Shown here: piece after piece, positions 43,275-55,481 of the stretch
Layout of the letters: each line of letters begins with the position of its first letter
How positions within the stretch are numbered: position 1 is the stretch's first letter
Made by a program: the position numbers and the translations under genes
NCBI GenBank assembly: GCA_001683735.1
Contig: LUGG01000027.1
Span: 1 to 64,000 of the forward strand
Source of the DNA: Grifola frondosa
Lineage: Eukaryota > Basidiomycota > Agaricomycetes > Polyporales > Grifolaceae
DNA length: 64,000 bases
Direction of reading: 5' to 3'
Notes under the pieces: generated by a model
The model's database searches: none
What the model was told of the DNA's origin: nothing
The model's input: only the letters and a program-made list of their open reading frames with translations

Positions 43275-44943
43275 ATGGTGAATGCCACTGGAGTCCTTGG
43301 CGTTGTCCTCCTCGCTCGCCACAGCGACAGGCTCGAGTTCTTCCAGGACTCGCTGACCCGCTTGGAAGCGTGCGTGCCTTATGCCTGCACAGCACATTTG
43401 CACTGACATCGTGCATAGGTGCAAGAGCAGCAGCTCGGCACGTTCCTCCGGGACACGTACCTCGACGCTGCATCGCCGTCGTTCATCAATGGGATCAGCG
43501 CGGACCTTGCGGATATCAACCAGCTGATCGTGCGCGCAGACGCGGGCGGAGACGGCTCGGTCATCCTTGACTCCGTACAAGGCCTCTTGCAGGGCCTGTT
43601 CCCGCCCACGATGGACAACAACATCACGCTCGCGAACGGGATGACGATCGTTGGTCCGCTTGGTGGATACCAATACATTCCTGGTGTGTTCCCGCGCCAA
43701 TAGAACATTGAGCTGGCGCTAATCCGTGCACAGTCGAGTCTGTCCAGCCGAACTTGGATATTTTGCTGACCAGCTTCACCTCATGCCCGGTGAGGCCATG
43801 TCTACTGGTGTGATGCATGCGCGCTATGCTGACGAAGTGTTTCTGTGCAGAACTTCGACCAGCATATCTTGGACTTCTACGCGTCCGCGCCGTTCCTGGC
43901 TGAAGCGCAGGTGGCTGCGCCGTTCATCACGCAGCTCCAGCCGTTCCTCAACAACCATTCTATCGACTTTACCAACATGGTGTGTTCTCTCCCCGTCTCG
44001 CCCAAACATGATTAATCAAACACTTTAACATTCTAGTTCAACGTAAGTCCTAGTGCTCGCGTAAATATTTTGCAATAGCTGATGTAGACCGTGCCCCAGA
44101 TCTTCGACTTCGTGAACGTGCAGATGGTGCACAACGCGACCTTCCTCTCGCTCATCCCGCCCTCGTTCCCTCCGCAGTCCTACGACTTCGCGAACTTCCA
44201 TGAGCACGGCGTCTTCACCGACAGCCCCAACGGCATCAGCAACGGTTAGTCTCCTCCCCGTTCCCTTCATGGAGGCCATAGCTGACCGCGCTGCCTGCAG
44301 TCGTAATCCAGACGATCCTGCCATCGATATTCACATCGCTGACGCGCATCACGAACACAAGCGACACGCTCAAAATCACGCTTAACGAGATCAGCTACAA
44401 ACCGTTCATCAGCCTCTTCAACCTCACCCTCGCCACCACGGACCCCGACCTTCACCTCCGTGGCATCGGTACGTATCCCCCGTCCCATTGCCTCCACCTT
44501 ACTGACGCACGCACACAGTGGACTACACGTCGGTGGTCGCGCTCAAGCTGAGCGCGACGGACGGCGAGCTGGCCATGAGCATGCGGTTCAAGAACGGGAC
44601 GACGGACCCGAGTTCCACCCACTCACGCTGTTCGGCGCGGATGCAGTGCCGCTCTCACAGTTCATCTCTCTGCTCGCGGTGAGTGTTGCTCCATGTATAC
44701 TACTGGCGCATAGCATAGCTAAATGTGCGTGGGGTAGCCGACGGCAGTGAACTCAACGCAGGAGTGGTGCATCGCGTGCAACCAGACGACGCTTCGTGGA
44801 TGCTCGGTGTTCAACTAGGGAATGATCAGTGCTCGCGCAACTTCTTCGCCTTTCTCACCTGCGCGAATGCCCTGGGCTCGTGCCTCCTCTTCTCCAAGCA
44901 GATGATCCCGACATACAAGATGTTTAAGGGAAGTCAGAACTAG
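43275..44943 (+). pseudogene. Histidine acid phosphatase (phosphoglycerate-mutase-like), damaged
   Basis: Secreted or vacuolar phosphatase family acting on phosphomonoesters. Exon 1 gives GVLGVVLLARHSDRLEFFQD, in which the catalytic RHG is RHS and about 13 residues that normally follow are absent. Later exons are open and in phase: VQEQQLGTFLRDTYLD through GPLGGYQYIP (43420-43684), ESVQPNLDILLTSF, NFDQHILDFYASAPFLAEAQ, VPQIFDFVNVQMVHNATF, QTILPSIFTSLTRITNTSD, DYTSVVALKLSATDGELAM and PTAVNSTQEWCIACNQTTL. One G is missing near 44610 (DPEFHPLTLF becomes DPSSTHS). The C-terminus after RGCSVFN is unclear; I place the end at 44943 only tentatively. The altered RHG and the 5' loss suggest true decay. 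Confidence 0.75.
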
Positions 44944-44944
44944 A

Positions 44945-45271
44945 TTGTCTTGAAGAGCTTTTTTTGGCTTGGTGTTCTTCATGCCTCTTGGTAATCTGAG
45001 AATCATAACGAGGCCTTGAAGTTAATTCATCCATATTTGGTCTGGTTTGTCTTTGCTTTCTTATTCCCATCTTGCGCTTCTGAGAACTTTGGTGCTCACA
45101 TTGAGACATGCTCTCTGGTATGGCTGGGGCCTCTTTTGTGTCTTAAAAGTTTTCGACACTAATGTTTAAGACAACGAAGACAATTTAAGATGACTTAAGA
45201 TGATTTAAGCTGATTTAAGAGACTTCAAGAGAGAGAAAAGACAACTCAAGACACATCGGATTTTGCTGATG
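44945..45271 (+). repeat. Dispersed repeat R2, diverged copy 3
   Basis: Shares the AAGAC/CTTAAG-rich style, TGTCTTTGCT, GTGCTCACATTGAGA and the exact terminal word GGATTTTGCTGATG with copies 1 and 2, but the middle is diverged. It begins at the 3' end of the phosphatase gene. Confidence 0.6.
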
Positions 45272-47795
45272 CCGGCGCCGATGGGTAACTTCTTGGCGAG
45301 AGGAACTTAGTGGAATCAATGCAAATCGATCACAGCAGGCAGGATGATATGCTATTGCGTGGTGAATCCAGTATGTGGTTTCACCGAGAAATAGCAGAAA
45401 ATTAAGTCGGGATGAATATATTGAGATAAAAACGTTGGGGATCTTTGAGACCGGGTATGAAGCATGGAGATGTCTCGCAGATACGGTGCTGACACAATAT
45501 TGTTCAGTGGGTACTGATGCTTACTTATGCACCTAGGGAATCATCTATAGAAATCTCCGGGTACAGAAGCGTGTTCGTACCCAATGATTAGGTCCTTCGG
45601 CCAACTTAAGCCCGGAGTCGAGCATTTTCAGCGCTCAGCTCTGAGCTCGTCAAGCAGATGCTACGCCACTTTGAGTTCAAGACGCCGTGATTATAGGCCA
45701 CTGGCGCTAGGCGATAGCGGACATTATCCTCATTCTTGGTGGTTATATTTCCATTGGACTGCTTTCGAGAAGCATCAGTCAGACAGCGGCCTGTGGCATG
45801 CGAGTAGCCATCACGTGAGCAGTCGAGGAAGAAGGCTGAACGAGTGCAAGAAATTGTACTTATCTGTATATGCTGACCCGGGATGTTTCTAAAGCAGTCC
45901 ATCGAATATATAGTCTGTCTTGTCAACCGGAATCCGGACGGGAGCTCCACACCGGGATGCTCTGATGCACACGGTCAGCCAATGGCCAGCAGCTCGAAGG
46001 TTTCAAGTGATCAATGGAAGGTGCCACGCCGATCACACCGAGTCTACATCTGCTTCCAAGCTGTTATTAGAATGCAGGACGAGTGAAGTGTGAATGTAGT
46101 TAGAGGAGAAACAAATGTTGTTGGTTCTTTCATCTCGCGACTCTGAGACCTGATGCAGGGAGGTTCATTGATCTATTGATGCTAATCGGCATCAGCGTGC
46201 TTCCTCAGAACCGCGAACGGATATCCAATACCATGATAAGGAAGCTCAGCGCATTCACGTGCGGTATGTCGTAAAGCCCGCTTGAATTCTGAGGCATTGA
46301 AGACTCGAAGCTGAACTTTCAATCAGAGTTGGTATCAAGTTAGCATCCATTCCGAGAATGATTGTAAATAAATGGTACTTCCCTTCATCTCCGAGCGTGC
46401 TGATGTACGTGCAATGCTCTTGATCAGAATTTGTCCAAACACCGGACGAAGTGCGTAGAGAGCCCGAGGTCCCCCTTCTCCAATAGGACACCTCCTGACT
46501 ATGATGTCCGACGCCTTGTGTGCCACTGCAGTCTCGCACATCCTCCTTGCAGTCCGTTCAGTACTAATAAATGTTTCAATCAACGTCGGAGTGGTTACTT
46601 TGGACCTAGCTCTGACCTTGTACAACGCTATCGCACCCCCGAGGCCAGACAGTCACGTTGTGCTGCGAGGCCATGCAGGCTCCGGATGTACCCGGCCCTA
46701 TCCGGCCGCAGTATGTCGCGCCGTGATGGGCGACAGCAGATGGGCCTGCCCCGCTCAATACCATAGCTAATCATGAGATGCTCTATCGACTTGAGGGATA
46801 GTAAGAACATGAGATGATTCAGTACGCACAGGTATCATTCCGCACTCCGGACGCGGAATCACCTTCCGCGAGCTCAGCTAGACGCTCCAATCGACGTACG
46901 ATTTTTCCCAACGTTTTGCTTCTTCGTCCCAAACTATGCCGCGAACAGCCTCAACCCGGGCTACCGGACGGACAGACTTGACCTGAATGACTTGACGTAC
47001 ACAACTCCCTCGAGCGCGATGCACCGAGCAGACGTACATGTGGCTCCACTCCGTCCCGATGGCGGCCACGCTGACGTTATTCTTGGCTGGGACACCGGCG
47101 CAGAAGGCAATCCGGTGCAGCCGATCGTCCTCTCGAAGGCGGCGCATGCAGGCGAAAGAATTAATGCAACCCGCGCTTCGGCCTGTCGCTCCTGCACAAG
47201 CTCTTCACCGGCTCCAGGATGTGTATCTGCTATGGTGTACATCCCCAGGGGAGCGCCATTGACCGGTTTACGCTGCGGATGTTCAGTTCTTCAACGATGC
47301 TGACGGCGTTTGGGGGATAGATCGGAGATTTGAGGACTTGGTTCCTCGAGGAGCGGTTTCCCGACGGATGACAGCCATGCTTGCGGCACGCAATCGGGCT
47401 TAAAATCGCAGGATTCCAGCTGACGGTGTTACGGAGGTCGATGTGTCGCTCGATGGTTGGAGCATACCGAAGGGTAAAGTCGGAAGGATAAGTGAATCGC
47501 TCTGATTGACCTGCGTTTGAGCGAGTTGAGCATCGACCACGTCACATAGAGATACTGCCTGAAATACTGAAACAACCTAAATTAGCGATATGCATAGCAC
47601 ATTCGAGCGAAATTTCAGCAGTATCTTTCATTTTGTCGCTCAGATGTTGAATATGTTCTCAATAAGCGTGCTTGGGTGTATCGTGACCAAGTTGTTCTCC
47701 ATTGGGAGTATATTTCTATACCAAGGCCTATGATATGGCTGCGGTGAACGTAAGGATCATCTGGAAGGACAACGATGAAAAGCCACGATAGCGTT
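45272..47795. other. Unannotated stretch
   Basis: No gene can be supported. One plus-strand frame (about 46905-47303) reads FFVPNYAANSLNPGYRTDRL, VHVAPLRPDGGHADVILGWD and VQPIVLSKAAHAGERI, and a second follows with FFNDADGVWGIDRRFEDLV. Their composition looks protein-like, but I do not recognise a family or a splice-consistent gene. Confidence 0.35.
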
Positions 47796-50132
47796 CTATC
47801 CCAAGAACGAGATGATGTGGACCAAAATAAGAAACGATACAAGCAAGATAAGGTACCATCCAAACATTTCCATGCGCCTCTGTCTCATCCAGCGTTCGGC
47901 ATCAACAGCATGGTAATCTTGCCAGACCGGACGACGCAACAGCCACCAAAAGAGGATCAACGGACCGGGGAATGGCGCTACGATCTTCTTCGTTCCATCG
48001 GCGAGGTACCAGGAGGTGCAATATGTGTACATGCTCCCAGCTAACCGCGCCTGGATCTTATCGTTGTAGGCGTCGGAAGCTTCCGCAGTCACCTCCAACG
48101 ATGCCACGGAGCCGTTGAGGAGTGGCTTGATGAGCTGCATGATGTAGTTTATCTGAAGACCACGCGTTGAAGGGGATATTTTATGGAGCAAAGCCGAAGG
48201 CACTTGCCTGTACTTCTTCGGAGAAAATGACCGACGCGTGGGATGTCACAGTATTTGGACCTGTGTTGGATGTCGGAAATCAATGCATAGCCATGCTGGG
48301 AGAGACGGAACATACCTGATATCAGGTATAAATTAGGGAAACCAGAGACGGTCGTCCCAAGATATGCTGTGGCGCCACCTTGAGAGTGATAGTAGTCTTG
48401 GAGTGTCCTTTTATCCCGTCCAGTGATACGGAAAGGAACATTGTTCTACCACTCAGCGTCAGACATTACTTCAACTCGAACGACTAGCAAGCTTGCCGTC
48501 TTGAATCCAGTCGCAAAGATGATTACGTCGAATGGGATATTGTCGCCTTTAGGGAATCAAATCAACAGTGTTTCAAGGTTTTAGGAATCTGGATAACCTA
48601 ACCTTTCTGAGTCAAAATACCATCCTCCGTAATGGTAATGATCCCATCCCAGTTGATTGACATGTTAGGACGGTGCAATGCCGCCAAATAGCCTTCACCT
48701 GGAGTATCGATGATCATGCGCTTGCAGCCGAGCGCTATGGATGTATCAGGTAAGGGGAGGAAAAGCTCCATATATACAATCAGCGATCATCTCACGAATA
48801 TCGGGAACCAGCTTCTCGTAGTATTCGGTCGGCGCTGTGCGCTTCATATACTGGAGACAATACTGGTGCCTTATGAGATATTTAAACCTTAGGAGGAGAA
48901 TAAGAACTTACTCCTTCGGTAATGTCTCGCAGCAGATTCTTCCCTTTCAACATAAACACCAAGTAGTGTGCATCGTTCTGTAGCAAGTACATGGGCTCAT
49001 TCATCCACAGAACAGCTGCAATGATTACTAACCAAAAACATTGCCACATTGCGATACAGTCGCAACGCGAAAGGTATATTGGCGAAAACCCACTTTTCTC
49101 TATCCGTATACAATCGCTTTGACTATGAAATATCAGTGTGATCCCAATAAATAACAATAACTGCAAAACTGGACCTACACGTGGTAGAAACCAAGCCGGG
49201 GTGCGACAAAAATTCACGACCTGGACGCTCGAGTCTCTCGTAATCATCGGGATGAGCTGTGAGCTATACAGCGAGGTCAGATGACGCGATAGGTTGATGG
49301 GACTATGAACATACGCAGAAGCTCCGTTCCCAATCACAGCCACTTGCTTTCCACTCAAGTCCACCTCGTGATTCCAACGCGCCGAGTGAAACGATTCGCC
49401 CTTGAATCTGTCGATACCCTGTAGGTCTTGAGGGATACAGGGAACGTGCAAAATGCCTGTCGCGCATACGAGCACCCGAGCGGAGATCGTCGACTGCGTC
49501 CCGGATACCAGGTCTTTGATGATGATGCGATAGTGTTGCTGGTTTGCAATCCATTCGGCAGAGACGACTTCCGTGTTCAAAACCACGTGTTGACTGAGGG
49601 AATACTTCTTCGCCAGATCGTCCCAGTAGGCTTTGAGCTCCGGTTGAAGTACTCGTGTTGCAGTAAAGTTGGGTGAGATCCGTTAGAAAGACTGTACCAG
49701 TGGGTGGCAATATCCGAAGCACAGCCCTGCCAAAACCTAAGTCGGATAGCAAAAGAATGAAAAAATTGGCCAACAAACAGGGTAGGTGTTTTCCTGTCGA
49801 GTCGTATACTCAGTCCAACGATCACACATTGAAAAGCTATGCACTTACCCTCCATGTTCCTCCAATGTCCGAAGCTTTCTCGTAAATCTTCGTGCAGCCA
49901 TGACACCAATCAGCATCCAGCATACATCTGATATGCCTAAGACCTGACTCACTATGAAGTCTTCAAATCCGAGCTGTCGCTTCAAGCCAATCACGAACAT
50001 AAGGCCGCCTATTCTATGTTTCATGCAATATCTATGTCAACGTTTATTCACCGATCCAGAAAGATCAACGTACCCTCCTCCAACAATAACAATTGTCTTG
50101 CTGTGGCCATCGGTTGTTTTAGGGAACGACAT
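47796..50132 (-). pseudogene. FAD-dependent monooxygenase (FMO/Baeyer-Villiger type), frames broken
   Basis: Predicted flavin-containing oxidase of small lipophilic substrates. The minus strand from 50132 starts MSFPKTTDGHSKTIVIVGGG; a 60-bp intron joins to IGGLMF to complete the FAD motif GGGIGG. Next are SDIATHWYSLS, NFTATRVLQPELKAYWDDL, the NADPH-side motif [66 protein letters not shown], the FATGF motif (VIIFATGFKTA), QGGATAYLGTTVSGFPNLYL and a C-terminal YTYCTSWYLADGTKKIV, ending with a hydrophobic tail (LILLVSFLILVHI) that may anchor it in a membrane. Frames slip near 49671 (a GGG run) and near 49030. About 12 exons. Otherwise complete, so errors or recent decay are both possible. Confidence 0.8.
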
Positions 50133-52400
50133 GATGCGGAGACACTCTACTGACACCGACCTCGCAGTGTTTATATGCTGCGGTCCCGAACTACCGCTAA
50201 TTTCATTCGAGAATCCACGTCCGATTAACTTGACAACCCCAATACGCAGCCAACAAATTGGGGTGGAATGTCTACATATAATGTACATTCTCGTGCCAGT
50301 CCCCCCAAATGCTCGCTGTTTGGCTAACGTTTGGGAATAGATCGAGCACTGCAGGGAGCCAGCACACTTGTATATGAGAATTCAAAAGCCATACGTGATA
50401 TTGATAGTAATAATGATGTTTCACATGGGAATCACTGTCGAAAGAAATTTACGCACCATGGAGGTCCATCAACTCGAATATTATGGTAGAATCTGTTGAA
50501 CCACGCAGCTCCATGAAATCGAACACTATGGTAGCATCTGTCAGTGGACGTCCAACGACCTTCTGTACAATGACCTGCAAGCATCAGCCGCTAGGTCTCT
50601 CTACCGCTGATCCACCAATTTCGGGTCGCCATGATATGTGAGAGTGAGCTTGAACTCGGACTTGGAATGGGCCCGCTTCCACCAGGAAATCTTTGACAAA
50701 TTGCGCGGAGGTGAAGACCGTGTGCCTCCATATAAGCGCTCGAATTAAATTTGGTAACCCTGCGTTACCTTTCCTCGCACTTTCTCATCGACTAGATGGA
50801 ATATAGCTGGCTGTGCCCTTGCTAATTGCTCTCTAACCTCAAATGACTGACTCAGCCTGAGAAGGTTGGTGGCCGCTTGTTACGAACTATGTATCGAAGC
50901 TCACTCAGTGAGCCACGCGGATATACTTAGTCAGCATTTGAATCAACTGTGGTCCCTGTTCGATAATCAACGAACCACATCCAGCATCTCGTCCGACGTG
51001 GTGTCTGATTTACTCAGACGGCGCAGATTATGTGAAGTAGTATCATATGCTAGCATGTATCACGCGAAGGGTTTGTGAAGTTAATCACCACTGTCTCAAT
51101 CCTAAGGTCGTCTCATTCCCTCGTTTGGTGGATCGAAGACTTATTCTGGTGCTAGTGCTGATGCTGGGTATCTGTGCACTCAGCTCAAGGACAACTTATA
51201 TGAGAATCGGCGTTTTGAACCCGGGAACGGCAGTGCAAACGCGAGGCCTATGTAGGCTTCTGATTACAGAGTTCCGTACCTAAAGCCGGCATTCTATACC
51301 TCCACCTTGAACGACTCGTAACCTTCATGACTTTTGAATGGTCATCTGACTTCAGGTGATTCATGCGTGCGCATCTGATGGGCCGTCTCATTCGCATCCG
51401 AGATACCAAGTAGCCGAATGAAAAAGAAGCGCATCGGGCATGTGCGATTTATTTTGTTTCGTATACTCAACGGGAAGTGTTGCAATTTCAATTAAGCATA
51501 CTTTCAATGCACATGACTTCGATGCAACGACTGCTGACTACCATTCAACCGTTACGCTCATCCCGCTGGCCCATGTGGTGCGAGGTGAGTATCGGGTTCT
51601 TCCAAGGCATGTACTGGCTAGCTTCTGTCCTGTTTAGTTTTACGACATATACATCAAATCCAATAGTCTGTTTCGCCGGGAGTCGCTAGTCCCGAGAAAT
51701 CGAGCAAACGCGAGCATCAGTCTTCTAGGTTTCTCGATTACCGAATACGAACCAATATGTACCTTTTCCCTCCATTCTAACCAGGCGGGCTCTTCTTGCG
51801 ATGGATCGAAGCGTTTATGCGGATGTAGCGGGATCGGGCAGATGTCAGCGCCATTCATTTTCGCATGTGGTCAATTCGACATTTCAGGCATGCATTTACG
51901 ATGATTGTGAAGATGTATTGCCTGCCGAACAGCGAAATGAAAGACTTTTCACATGCCCTTCTTCTCAGCAGGGTTGGGGACGTCCGTTCCGTCACATCGG
52001 CCTCAGTAAAAGTTCGAGTGGAGGGGGGAAATGTGCAGAGTGATAGCACATCATGGGGAAGTACGATTGCTTGACTCAAACGACGCCACATGCTGGCACG
52101 GTCCTACCGAAATAGCGCTTGGAGCAATCAATCTAGCGATATTCGCCAACCTTGAGCGATTTGCTGCAGGCTGGGGAATATCTCTGAGCGGATGCTAACC
52201 GATGCGGCACTTGAGGCTGAAGTTTGAAGCCAGAGGTATGCGATCGCATATTCAGGCAACAATACAGATCGCTACCAGGGTACTGATACATATCATTCGG
52301 AGGCGACTGTAGAATATTACGACATGAGTTTTACATGGTACACAGAGCACGACACAATTTCCTCACGAAGAGCGGCGTCACGGATAGCCATAAGATACTT
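50133..52400. other. Unannotated intergenic stretch
   Basis: About 2.3 kb without a supported gene on either strand. Short frames near 50866, 51640 and 51801 show no motifs. It includes the likely promoter of the FMO-type gene at its left end. Confidence 0.4.
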
Positions 52401-54468
52401 CTATGAGTCCTCGGATGAACGTATCAATGCCTCAGCGGATGGCGAACGAGGCTTGAGAGATAATTGGAACGGCGCTGGATACCTATAGCACAAATATTAC
52501 ATGTTAAAATCGACAACGACTTGTTTCAGGAATATACGCACCCTATAATGCCAGAAGTCATTTCCGGTTTGAGACTCACTGGGTTTCCCGTATGATCACA
52601 GGGAGCATTGATGTCGAATGTGCACAACACCGAAGCTGTGAGGATGAAGAGCGAGCTATCTGCCATATGGCGACCGGGGCATATTCTGTCATGGCTAGCG
52701 TCATTACGCAACGTCGACATAGAAGCTTTATCTCGAACGTACCTTCTTCCAAAGCCGAAAACGAATGTCCTAGGATCCTTCGCATCGGGATCAAGTTTTC
52801 CGCTCTTGAGGAAACGCTCAGGATTGAACTTTTCAGGCTCTGGATACATGTTCGGATCCCGCGTATATGCCCTGCACTTGCTCGGTGAGTCTATCAATCT
52901 GGACAATAACACAGTGAGACGAACCAAATATTAGGTATAATCAGCGCCCCTTCGGGATGTGGTAGCCTTTGTATTCGTCGTCTTCCAAGCAGGAATGAAT
53001 CAAGCCGAGTGGGGCGACGGGTTGCCAGCGAAGGCACTCCAACATGACAGCATTGATATACGGTAGTGAATTGCGGTCCTTGAAATCAGGAAGACGTCCT
53101 GAGCCGACAACGGCGTCCAGCTCAGCCTGCGCTTTCTTCTGTACTTCGGGATACAAAACCATGGCGAGCAGCAACCACTGTATTGTGGAGAATGTCTAGA
53201 GAAGAGAAGTTAGCACCATAGTACCTCCGAAATGGTTGCGTAAAGACTCACAGTGTCAGCACCGGCTGGTAGAAGTGTGAAGGATCTCAGTCATGGATAT
53301 CGACCGTTAACATATATTCTCACCTGCGTACGCAGACGCCATCGTATCCCTCGCAAGTGCTTCCTCTTCAGCAGCTTCGTCGTAGCTGAGGCGTGAAGCT
53401 TTGTCGAGTAGTTCGCTCGTAATTGATGGATAAATGTTCGTTGCACCAGAATTCTAGATATACAAATATATCGTTTCAGTAGCAATGTACAAGATGCATA
53501 AAAGACTCACGAATAATTGTTGCACATTAGCGAACAACACGTGCCGGAGTGCCGTGGCGTCTGCGCTCCACAACACCGCCTTGCGCCGAAAGCTTGCACC
53601 AGGGAACCATCTTGGAACGTATTGCAAAACAGGAATGGACTCGACCAGGAATGCTCCAGGCATGAATGCCTGCGAGAAGCTCGCCATCGCCTTGTCAGCG
53701 ATGTCCGGATATGTGTCATCACCGTCGGCCAATTCAATACCGTAAGCGATCCTCATCATAATCGCCCCAAATGCGCTGCGGGGAAATTGAGTACTATGGC
53801 ATAAAAAGGAGATAGGAGGTACTTACAAGCGGATATGCCGGACAAACTGATCTTGGTCATTCAGAAAACTCCGAAGTAGCCGGCGAGTTTCGCTAAGGTG
53901 GACACTTCTGTGGCTACCTATCGCGCCCTGACCGAAGTAGCGATGGAGTATCTGCCTCATGCGTCGCCAGTGTTGGCCGTACGGTAGTGCGCCGACAAGC
54001 CAAGTCCATCCGGTCCTGCATGAAATGATAGTTTCCATGTCAACTGCGCAAACATAATTCAAAAATGTCAGAGACATACAATGAGGCCATCACGGATTGT
54101 CCCCTGTCGGAGTAAATCGCAGATCGTTTGTCGAGTAGTTCGGCTGCAGCCTCAGCCGATCCAAGAACGATGATGGATTGCCCGAGGACGTTTAGATGCA
54201 GGACATCGCCTGAAGTCCTGGCTTAAGTACGTACTCGAATTTAAAATATGTCGTAAAACGCACCGTAGATCTGAGAGAATCTCCGATATGTCTCCCATTG
54301 TTTTTCTTTGGGGAAATCAAGTGCATTGCCGATAATCGGGAGAGGCTTCGGACCTGGAGGCAGGGGTAGACTGTGTGAGGCTCTGCATTTGGCATATTTC
54401 CAAATGAAGACGAAGAGGAGGCCTGCGAGAGGGATAAGAGCGCCGTCGTGGATACTGATGAGTGTCAT
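52401..54468 (-). CDS. Cytochrome P450 (CYP), one homopolymer frameshift
   Basis: Membrane-anchored haem monooxygenase. From 54468: MTLISIHDGALIPLAGLLFV (anchor), the proline hinge PLPPGPKPLPIIG, W-R in LPYGQHWRRMRQIL, ARDTMASAYAAGADT (I-helix AGADT), LECLRWQPVAPLG (ExxR), YPEPEKFNPERFL (PERF), and the haem loop FGFGRR-ICPGRH, which is split by an intron at 52757-52704 approximately. The last exon ends YPAPFQLSLKPRSP and AEALIRSSEDS with a stop at 52401-52403. All phases agree except one: a run of four Cs on the plus strand (52947-52950) should be five for GYHIPKGALIIPN to read through. About 11 exons and about 510 residues. Family number not assignable by eye, and substrate unknown. Its neighbours are an FMO-type oxidase and a membrane protein. 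Confidence 0.85.
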
Positions 54469-55481
54469 CGCTGGAGGAGGGCAGTACCTTGGTCGAGCGG
54501 TTGTAGCCTATTTATGTGAAGGGGGAATATATGTGAACTCAAAGTATGGCGCGCGGATTCCAACAAGTCGCCGTCTTGGCATGCCGCTCGTAAGACAGCA
54601 ACATCCCGAGTGAAGGGATCTTCCAAAATTATGATGGCAAGAGGTCATACAAGAACAGATAAAGAATATTGATCTCCGCGGAGGCAATATACCACCGAGA
54701 CAGAACTCGTCGAGCTCAGAAATACCAAAAATTCATCTAGAGGTTGAATGATAGCGCATGCAGGTGACTGCGCCGCTCGAAATGATCGCTGTACCTTTCT
54801 GAGTATGATCATATATATGTCTTGCTATGTGCGGAATGACTGACAAACCTTTTCCGTGTGCAACGGATCATATATAGCAGCATACAGAAATCAATATGAG
54901 AAACAGTGTAGTGCTACCGATGAACATGCGTTGGTACAGTAAATGTCTTGTTTGACTATATTTGGCAACCCTCCATAACGAAGTTAGCGCTGAAAATATA
55001 ATCTGCCATGCCACGAGGAAACTAGACCTACAATTGTTTTATGTAAGACATTCAAAATATGTATGCTCGAGCCTTGTTATAGTCATGTCTTAAAGTCTTA
55101 TTCGAATCTTGTCTCGAGGTCAGACATGACTTTCGCGCTATGCATACATGAACATCGTCTGCGGCTGGCCTGGCTGGACTTTGAACAATTTAGTCAAGAC
55201 AAGACCGTGGCCGAGTAATTTCGCCACTGCCACCATTGTTTATACATGCTCATTCTTGATTATTATAGGAAAATGAATGAGATAACTTCCAGAAAGGAAT
55301 GCGGAGGAGCCCTAAAGCCACTCAGACATCAAGAGAAATAGTACAGGAAAGTACTTCCTATACTAGTGACTTTCAATTCATAACATCGATATAGATTGTT
55401 GTATGAAAACGTCGATGGTTTATCTGCGATCCGTCCGCAGCGTCTCAAACCCGTGATCATCTGCTTCAGTACATGAAGCTA
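54469..55481. other. Intergenic stretch between P450 and the membrane-protein gene
   Basis: No gene. Contains AT-rich CATATATATG-like motifs near 54805-54880 and a TATA-like TAAATA (minus strand, about 54512) some 45 bp before the P450 start. Confidence 0.45.

Noticed and set aside
46905..47303. Unknown gene with VHVAPLRPDGGHADVILGWD
   Set aside because: Protein-like, but without a recognisable family, start, or splice-consistent partner; left as an unassigned stretch.
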